Of a stretch of DNA of 64,000 nt, positions 57,459-64,000 are shown one piece after another (positions within the stretch are counted from its first letter, which is position 1; each line of letters starts with the position of its first letter). The stretch covers positions 72,634,127 to 72,698,126 of the forward strand of contig JALGPY010000006.1 in assembly GCA_023055425.1 (NCBI GenBank), written 5' to 3'. Under the pieces are notes generated by a model. That model searched no databases and was not told the origin of the DNA. It was given only the letters and a program-made list of their open reading frames with translations. Origin of the DNA: Linanthus parryae (lineage: Eukaryota; Streptophyta; Magnoliopsida; Ericales; Polemoniaceae). The translations under genes and the position numbers were made by a program.

Positions 57459-59115
57459 CAGGTCGTAGAGCATAAACGTGGTTTATGTGTTACGTTTTAG
57501 TTGTTTTACACCTTAATTTGATTGTTTATCGCGTAAAACAAGACAAATCAAGCATGGGATGCAATTTGTCAATAGTTCATCATAACAAGATCTAATTTTT
57601 GCATTAGATGCATGAATTGGTGAGTTTGAGAAATTTTAGGATCTTAAATCTAGGGTTTGGGCATCCTTGGGGAAGAAGGAGTTCTTCCAAAACAAGGAAA
57701 CAACCAAACTTGGGCACCAAGCAAGGGAGTTGTTTTGGAAACAACTCCCTCAAGGAGGTTCGCCCCCCCCAGGGACCGCCCCTCTTGCTTGCCGCCCAAG
57801 CTTGGCCGCCCTAGGGGCCGGGCGGCCTAAGTCGCGGCCTAGGCTTGTGGGTTTTGGGCCGCCGGCCCTAGGGCCTTGTGGTTCACCTTATTGGGCCCGG
57901 GCAATTTGATTGTTGGGCCCATGGACCGTTTTAACCCTAGAAATCCTAAAATCAATTAAAATTGACCAAGCGCGTTAAAATTGGATTTTAACTGTTTATG
58001 TGCAAATCGCATGGTGATTGGATATGGCCTTAGGATGTGGTTTGATGTGGATGTTTAATTTTGTGGTTTGGTTTTACGGCCTGCGAGCTGATCAATTAAT
58101 TGTAATAATTAATTAGGGTTTTATGGCCTGCGTGCCATTTTTTTTTCTCAACTTGTGAGAGTTATTTTATTTAGTATAGAAGTTAGCTAGTGCTAGATAA
58201 AGTAGATGGTTAGCCAAGATTGATGAAAAGAAGCCCAAAGCCAAAAGAAGCCACAAAAGGTGGAGCATGGAGCGTTCCACATGACTATGAAGGATGGACC
58301 AAAAGATCAAGACGCATGGAGATGTGTTTGTTTTAGGGTTCATAGATAATTCCATTGGCTTGGAATTATCTTAGTCTAAAAAAGGCCATATCCACATCCG
58401 TTTAATTTCTGTTATGTGGTTGTTTATTTTATTGTCTTATTATTGTGTGGTTGGTGTATGGATGATGCATGCAATTAGGATAATAAGATAATTAGACAAC
58501 TCGGATCTATTATTTGGAGTTGTGCCCAAACTCAAATAGATAGATTAGTTGATATTGATCAACAAAACAATTAAAGTTAAATTTAAAATCCCTCAAAATT
58601 CAAATATTGTGTTCATGCCTTCTCGTTATTTAAACACTCATTATCATCATTATTTATGAAGTCCGTGCGTGCCAAAGCATGGCGACTTGGTTCATAATGA
58701 TGGAATGCGATGGCACGTAACAATGTGCAATTGTTTAGATAAGAGGTTGAACACAACTAGGCTATTAATTTGATTAAGAAACCTAGAGGCAATCAATTGG
58801 TATTATCCATATGGATGAATAAATAAGGAGTTATTTGCCCAATTGAACCAAGAGTTGCATATAGGATGAAATTGGAATTGTTCCTGCCTAAAGTAATCAA
58901 ATTATGGGTGACTTGCCAAAGCAAGCTCATAAGGAGATGAAAGATGGATCTTGGCCCACTAGAAAATATAAGGATATTTTCCGCATTAATATCTTGAGGG
59001 TTATTAATCCGTAGAAAAATAGTGTGAGCTATATTTGATAAACTAGCCATTATTGATTATAGTCAAAAATTCACAAATACTAAAACTTGCGTATTTTCCT
59101 TTTGTAGAATTCCAA
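57459..59115 (+). other. Untranslated leader of Angela copy 2
   Basis: About 1.65 kb without a conserved ORF. It contains 'acggcctgcgagctgatc' and a second 'atggcctgcg' near 58075-58130, and a GC-rich tract near 57740-57880. It corresponds to 19380-20890 of copy 1. Confidence 0.7.
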
Positions 59116-62100
59116 ATGGCAAACAATTCATCGAGTTCACAACATTCCCTACGATCTGTCCTTGAGAAGGACAAGCTCTCTTGAACCAACTTTCTTGATT
59201 GGTACAGAAACTTGAGAATTGTTCTCAAGCAAGAGAAGAAATTGTACGCAATAGAGGATCATGTTCCAGAAGGTCCAGAAAACCAAACACCTGATGCCCT
59301 AAAGGCGTATCAAAAGCGTGTTGATGACGCTAATGATGCGGCCTGCCTTATGCTATGCACCATGACTTCTGAGCTTCAGAAGCAACACGAAAACATGAAT
59401 GTTGTCGATATGATCGAGCATCTGAAGCAGCTCTTCCAAGAGCAGGCAAGGGTAGAGAGGTATGAGGTCTCTAAGGCACTGTTCAAGTGTCATCAGGCAG
59501 AAGGGAACCCGGTGGGACCCCATGTACTCCGTATGATCGGGTACTTGGAGAATCTCGCCCGACTAGGGTTCCCGGTCGGCCAAGAGTTGGCAACCGATCT
59601 CGTGTTGCAATCGTTGCCCGAGAGTTATGGACAGTTCATCATGAACTATAACATGAACGAGATCGTGAAACCACTGCCAGATTTACTCAACATGTTGAGG
59701 ACGGCTGAACAGAGCATCAACAAAGGTAAGGGCAAGGCCATTATGATGGTACAGAAAGGAAAGGGCAAAAGGTTTGCCTCATCCTCCAAGGGAAAAGGCA
59801 AGTCAGTTGCCAAGTCCAAGGAACCTGCCCTTAAGCCTGTTGGTGGCATTGCCAAAGGTGTGACTAAAGGTGAGTGTCACTACTGCAGTAAGCCTGGACA
59901 CTGGAGGAGGAACTGCCCAAAATATCTGGAGGACAAGAGGCTTGGAATAGTGATTCCACCACCACCAGGTATTTTTGTTGTAGATGTCAATTTAACTGTC
60001 TCTACATCATGGGTATTAGATACTGGATGTGGATCTCATATTTGTCGAAATATGCAGGATCTAAAGAGAATTAGAAGATTGGCTAAAGGTGAGGTAGATC
60101 TGCGCGTTGGGAATGAAGGAAAGGTTGCTGCGTTGGCCATAGGCGTGTGCGAGCTATCTCTGCCTTCAGGATTAGTTTTAGAATTAAATAATTGCTATTT
60201 TGTGCCTGCTATGAGCAGAAACATTATTTCTATTTCTTGTTTGGACAAGGATGGTTTTATTATTTCAATAAAGAACAATTGTTGTTCCTTTTATTTAAAT
60301 AATATTCACTATTTTAGTGCGCAATTATTTAATGGACTTTATGTCCTTGATCTAAGCAATCCTGTCTACAACACTAATACCAAGCGGATTAAAATAAATG
60401 ATTTAAATCCTGCTTATTTATGGCACTGTCGTTTAGGCCACATAAATGAGAAACGTGTATCTAGACTCCATAAGGATGGATTACTAGACTCATTTGATTT
60501 TGAATCATATGAGACATGTGAAGCTTATTTATTGGGAAAAATGACAAAGTCCCCTTTCAATAAGAAAGGTGAGAGGACTAGTGAGCAATTGGCGCTCATA
60601 CATACCGATGTGTGTGGGCCATTTGCCACGCCTGCCAGGGGTGGTTATGTCTACTTCATTACATTTACTGATGATTACAGTAGATATGGATTTGTGTACC
60701 TTATGAGGGCAAAATCCGAATCCTTTGAAGTGTTAAAAGAATTCAAGAATGAAGTAGAGAAGCAACTTGGCAAAAGTATCAAGGCTCTACGATCGGATCG
60801 TGGAGGAGAATACTTAAGCCAAGAGTTTGACGACTATCATAGAGAGTGTGGGATCGTGTCCCAACTCACTCCACCCGGAACGCCACAATGGAATGGCGTG
60901 TCCGAGAGGAGGAATCGAACCCTATTGAATATGGTTCGATCTATGATGTGTCAAACCGATCTTCCATTATCATTTTGGGGCTACGCTCTATTAAGTGAAG
61001 CTTTCACCATTAACCGTGTTCCATCTAAATCAGTCATGAAGACACCATATGAGATGTGGAGTGGGAGGCGTCCCACGCTATCGTTCATGAGGATTTGGGG
61101 CTGCGATGTCTATGTAAAACGTTTACAATCAGACAAGCTAGGGCCTAAATCGGATAAGTGTAAATTTGTGGGGTACCCTAAGGAAACTAAGGGATACTAC
61201 TTCTACAATCCAACCGAGAACAAAGTGTTTGTTGCTCGGACCGGCGTGTTTCTAGAAAGAGAGGTTGTCTCTAAAGAAGCAAGTGGGAGGAATGTAGAAC
61301 TCGAAGAGGTTCAAGAACCACAAATCACTGAACCGATTATGGAACATGAACAGGAACCACAAGCAGTTGTGGAGCAACCTGTTCAGGTAACACAAGAGCT
61401 TCGTAGATCTAGTAGAGTGCGCCAAGAACCCGAGAGGTATGGACTTCTCGTGACCGATTCCGGTGACACGATGCCCATAGATGATGAGCCTACTACCTAT
61501 GAGGATGCCATGAATGGCCCAGACTCTCTGAAGTGGCTAGAAGCCATGAGATCCGAGATGGAATCCATCTATACCAACAAAGTATGGACTTTGGTGGAAC
61601 CACCCGATGGGCCGCGACCTATAGGGTGCAAGTGGGTCTTCAAGAAGAAGATCGACATGGATGGTAATGTGATTACCTATAAGGGCCGATTGGTGGCTAA
61701 AGGATTCAAACAGATTCATGGTATTGACTATGCTGAAACCTTTTCACCAGTCGCTATGACCAAATCCGTACGAATCCTACTTGCAATTGCAGCATACCAC
61801 GACTATGAGATTTGGCAGATGGATGTCAAAACAGCATTCCTTTATGGGAATCTCCTCGAGGACGTGTATATGATACAGCCGGAGGGTTTTGAGGATCCAA
61901 AGCAAGCCAATAAAGTCTGTAAGCTGCAACGATCCATTTATGGATTGAAGCAAGCTTCTAGGAGTTGGAATCGACGTTTTGATGAAGTGGTCAAAGAGTT
62001 TGGCTTCATCAGAAACGAAGATGAGTCTTGTGTCTACAAGAAGGTTAGTGGGAGCTCTGTAGCTTTTCTGGTCTTGTATGTGGATGACATACTACTCATT

Positions 62101-63060
62101 GGAAACGACGTTCCCATGCTTCAATCTGTTAAAGATTGGCTCGGGAAGTGTTTCTCAATGAAGGACTTAGGGGAAGCAGCCTATATACTCGGTATAAAGA
62201 TCTATAGAGATAGATCTAAGAGGTTTCGAGGCCTAAGTCAAAGTACATATATTGATAAGGTGTTGAAACGGTTCAACATGCAAGATTCCAAGAAGGAATT
62301 CTTGCCCATGTCACATGGAATCACTCTTTCGAAGAGTGGTTGTCCTTCCAATGAGATTGAGAAGGAACGCATGAGTAGGATTCCCTATGCCTCAGCCATA
62401 GGATCTATCACGTACGCCATGTTATGTACTAGACCAGATATGTCATACGCCCTGAGTATGACAAGCAGATACCAATCCGATCCAGGTGAGAGTCACTGGA
62501 TTGCAGTCAAGAACATCCTAAAGTACTTGAGAAGAACTAAGGATGCTTTCTTGATATTTGGCGGTGAGGAAGAGTTGCGTGTAAGGGGTTACACTGATGC
62601 AAGCTTCCAAACCGACAGAGATGACTTTAGATCACAGTCGGGATATGTGTTTTGCCTGAATGGAGCAGCGGTGAGCTGGAAGAGTTCCAAGCAAGAGACG
62701 GTAGCTGATTCTACAACAGAGGCTGAGTACATTGCTGCAAATGGCGCAGCAAAGGAAGCTATCAGAAAGTTTGTTTCTGAACTTGGTGTGGTCCCTAGCA
62801 TTGCGGATCCAGTCGAGTTGTTCTGTGACAACACTGGGGCGATCGCGCAATCAAAGGAACCAAGATCGCACCAGAAGTCCAAGCACATACTCAGGAAGTT
62901 TCATCTGATTCGAGATATTATCGATAGAGGAGACGTTCGGATATGCAAGATTCCTACAGATGAAAATCTGTCAGACCCGCTTACAAAGCCGCTCACGCAG
63001 TGGAAGCATGAAGGGCACACTAGGAGTATGGGCATACGATATGCGCCAGATTGGCTCTAG
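59116..63060 (+). CDS. gag-pol: Copia gag-pol polyprotein, one reading frame with a single early stop (copy 2)
   Basis: Frame from ATG 59116 to TAG 63058-63060, 1314 codons plus stop, broken only by TGA at codon 23 (59182-59184), where copy 1 has GGA. From 59185 on it is uninterrupted. Residues counted from the ATG: CCHC knuckle CHYCSKPGHWRRNC (254-267); protease DTG (302-304); integrase zinc finger HCRLGH (437-442) with C468 but Tyr at 471 where Cys is expected (copy 1 has Cys); integrase triad D498, D561, E597, spacing D-35-E intact; RT YVDD 988-991; RNase H D1161 and D1238. Copy 2 lacks two residues relative to copy 1 in the RNase H region after KEA(I/V). The lost zinc ligand suggests an impaired integrase even if the stop were bypassed. 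The element should be transcribed from the LTR. Confidence 0.9.
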
Positions 63061-63061
63061 T

Positions 63062-63074
63062 GCAAGTGGGAGAC
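63062..63074 (+). promoter_or_regulatory. Polypurine tract of Angela copy 2
   Basis: GCAAGTGGGAGAC directly before the 3' LTR, identical to copy 1 (15350-15362, complement). Confidence 0.85.
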
Positions 63075-64000
63075 TGTTGGAATAGATGCCCTAGAGGCAA
63101 TCTAGTTTAGTGTGAATTTATTTGTGGCTAGAAATTCATTTATTATATATTGGATATTTAATATAATGAATTCCTTAGATTTACAATTGTGTTGTTCATC
63201 TATAGACTAGTATGGGGTTGGATTGATATGGAGATATCATGATCCAACACATAGGTGTGCATTAGGGAATGTTGCACTGGATTGACCCATCTCCGAGAAG
63301 GCTACATACACGTTATGTTGAGTCACAAGCGCTTCTCGCGGTGCAATGGTATTGTCATCCTTAGACTTGAAGTCACTAGATATTCTAGTTGTGGAATATT
63401 GTAATTTTGGTTGCGTTAAACGCTACACCGTAACTGGGTAGTTATAAAGGCGTGTACTGGATACAATAAGAAGCATGCTTAGAGATCATAGTGGACGTAG
63501 ATAGAATTTGTCCCTCCCACATAACGGGAGCAAATATCCTAGGCCACTCGAGGGATAGTGCTTATAGAATGTCTGGCAAGACTCAAATAAATCAATATGG
63601 GATATTGATGTTATTTGTATGAATAAGGCTATTCCCATGGATCGAGAAAATATGGATTGGATATACGAGTGTGACTTGTATGTCTCGTGTCCAATCCGGA
63701 TATAGAGACAAAGGGATGAGACAATTACTTTTACAAAGGTTGTCAAGATGACTATTCTATTAGTTGGCTAGAATGAATGTTTTGCTAGAAACCGCTCCAT
63801 ATTAGCAAATAGTTGCTACCAACTAGATAGAACCTATGGGGTCACATGCTATATAGAGTTGAACTAGATTTGGGAATTAATTAATTGGATTAATTAATTA
63901 GAAGGATCACTTTGCAAAGCCTTGCAAACTTAGTAGGGACTAATTTGCAAGGAAGGGACTAAACTGAATTCTAGTAGGACTAGAATAAGTCCTTTAGGTA
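63075..64000 (+). repeat. 3' LTR of Angela copy 2, incomplete at the window end
   Basis: Starts TGTTGGAATAGATGCCC and runs to the window edge; about 926 bp are visible. Its right end and the target duplication lie outside. Confidence 0.92.

Larger units (their letters stand above)
56053..64000 (+). mobile_element. Ty1/copia retrotransposon, Angela/BARE-like (copy 2), cut by the window end
   Basis: 5' LTR 56053-57443, primer-binding site, leader, gag-pol 59116-63060, polypurine tract, and 3' LTR from 63075 to past the window end. Protein and LTR wording match copy 1 closely. The LTRs differ by substitutions and several indels (for example a segment near 63142 absent from the left LTR near 56114, and another near 56160 absent from the right), so this copy is older than copy 1. 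Confidence 0.93.

Overview
The window is plant nuclear DNA, most likely from a flowering plant and probably a dicot; the species cannot be named from the sequence. Evidence: plant-type Ty1/copia elements primed by initiator tRNA-Met, a Sirevirus-like copia lineage with a third ORF, hAT and CACTA transposons, MITEs, LINE remnants, long microsatellites and AT-rich spacers. No bacterial-style operons, rRNA, tRNA or CRISPR arrays were seen. Almost everything is transposable-element sequence. The only recognisable host gene piece is the last exon of a 2-oxoglutarate-dependent dioxygenase at 49080-49343 (minus strand).

Layout. 1-312 is a piece of a Sirevirus-like LTR. 316-22595 is a candidate giant CACTA element: CACTA ends, a TGA duplication on both sides and diverged terminal inverted repeats. 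Its interior is modular. It holds repeated promoter-like blocks with TATA boxes, a family of about 150-nt foldbacks, ~160-bp repeat arrays, a ~180-bp GTTGAC-rich tandem array, two related small acidic ORFs in opposite orientation, an unrelated 149-codon ORF and a LINE endonuclease fragment. A young copia element (Angela/BARE-like, minus strand, 13921-22334) with 1429-bp LTRs and an AAAAT duplication sits near its right end.

22599-25818 is featureless AT-rich DNA. 25819-26879 looks like a short copia LTR split by a 676-bp hAT-type MITE with a perfect 8-bp duplication, followed by a tRNA-Met primer site. A hAT transposon (left end 27174) with a decayed transposase follows, split by a Sirevirus LTR. 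A gypsy-type LTR (33602-35469) comes next, then a Sirevirus-like element on the minus strand: LTR, third ORF with a huge lysine microsatellite, and pol remnants to 41167. A second Sirevirus pol copy (42354-44490) faces the other way, with an Angela LTR fragment between the two.

45100-50000 holds diverged copia LTR sequence, a 1.3-kb non-autonomous hAT element with a Tourist-like MITE nested in it, the dioxygenase exon and a 230-bp tandem duplication. 51060-53220 is a dead LINE ORF2. 53285-56052 is gypsy-related, interrupted by a second Angela-like element (56053 to beyond the window end) whose gag-pol frame is open for about 1290 codons apart from one early in-frame TGA.

The genes do not form a pathway. 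The window is a record of nested insertions. The order that can be read is: gypsy before Angela 2; hAT before Sirevirus LTR A; short copia LTR before the hAT MITE; non-autonomous hAT before the Tourist-like MITE (most natural reading); and, if the CACTA reading is right, Sirevirus LTR, then CACTA, then Angela 1.
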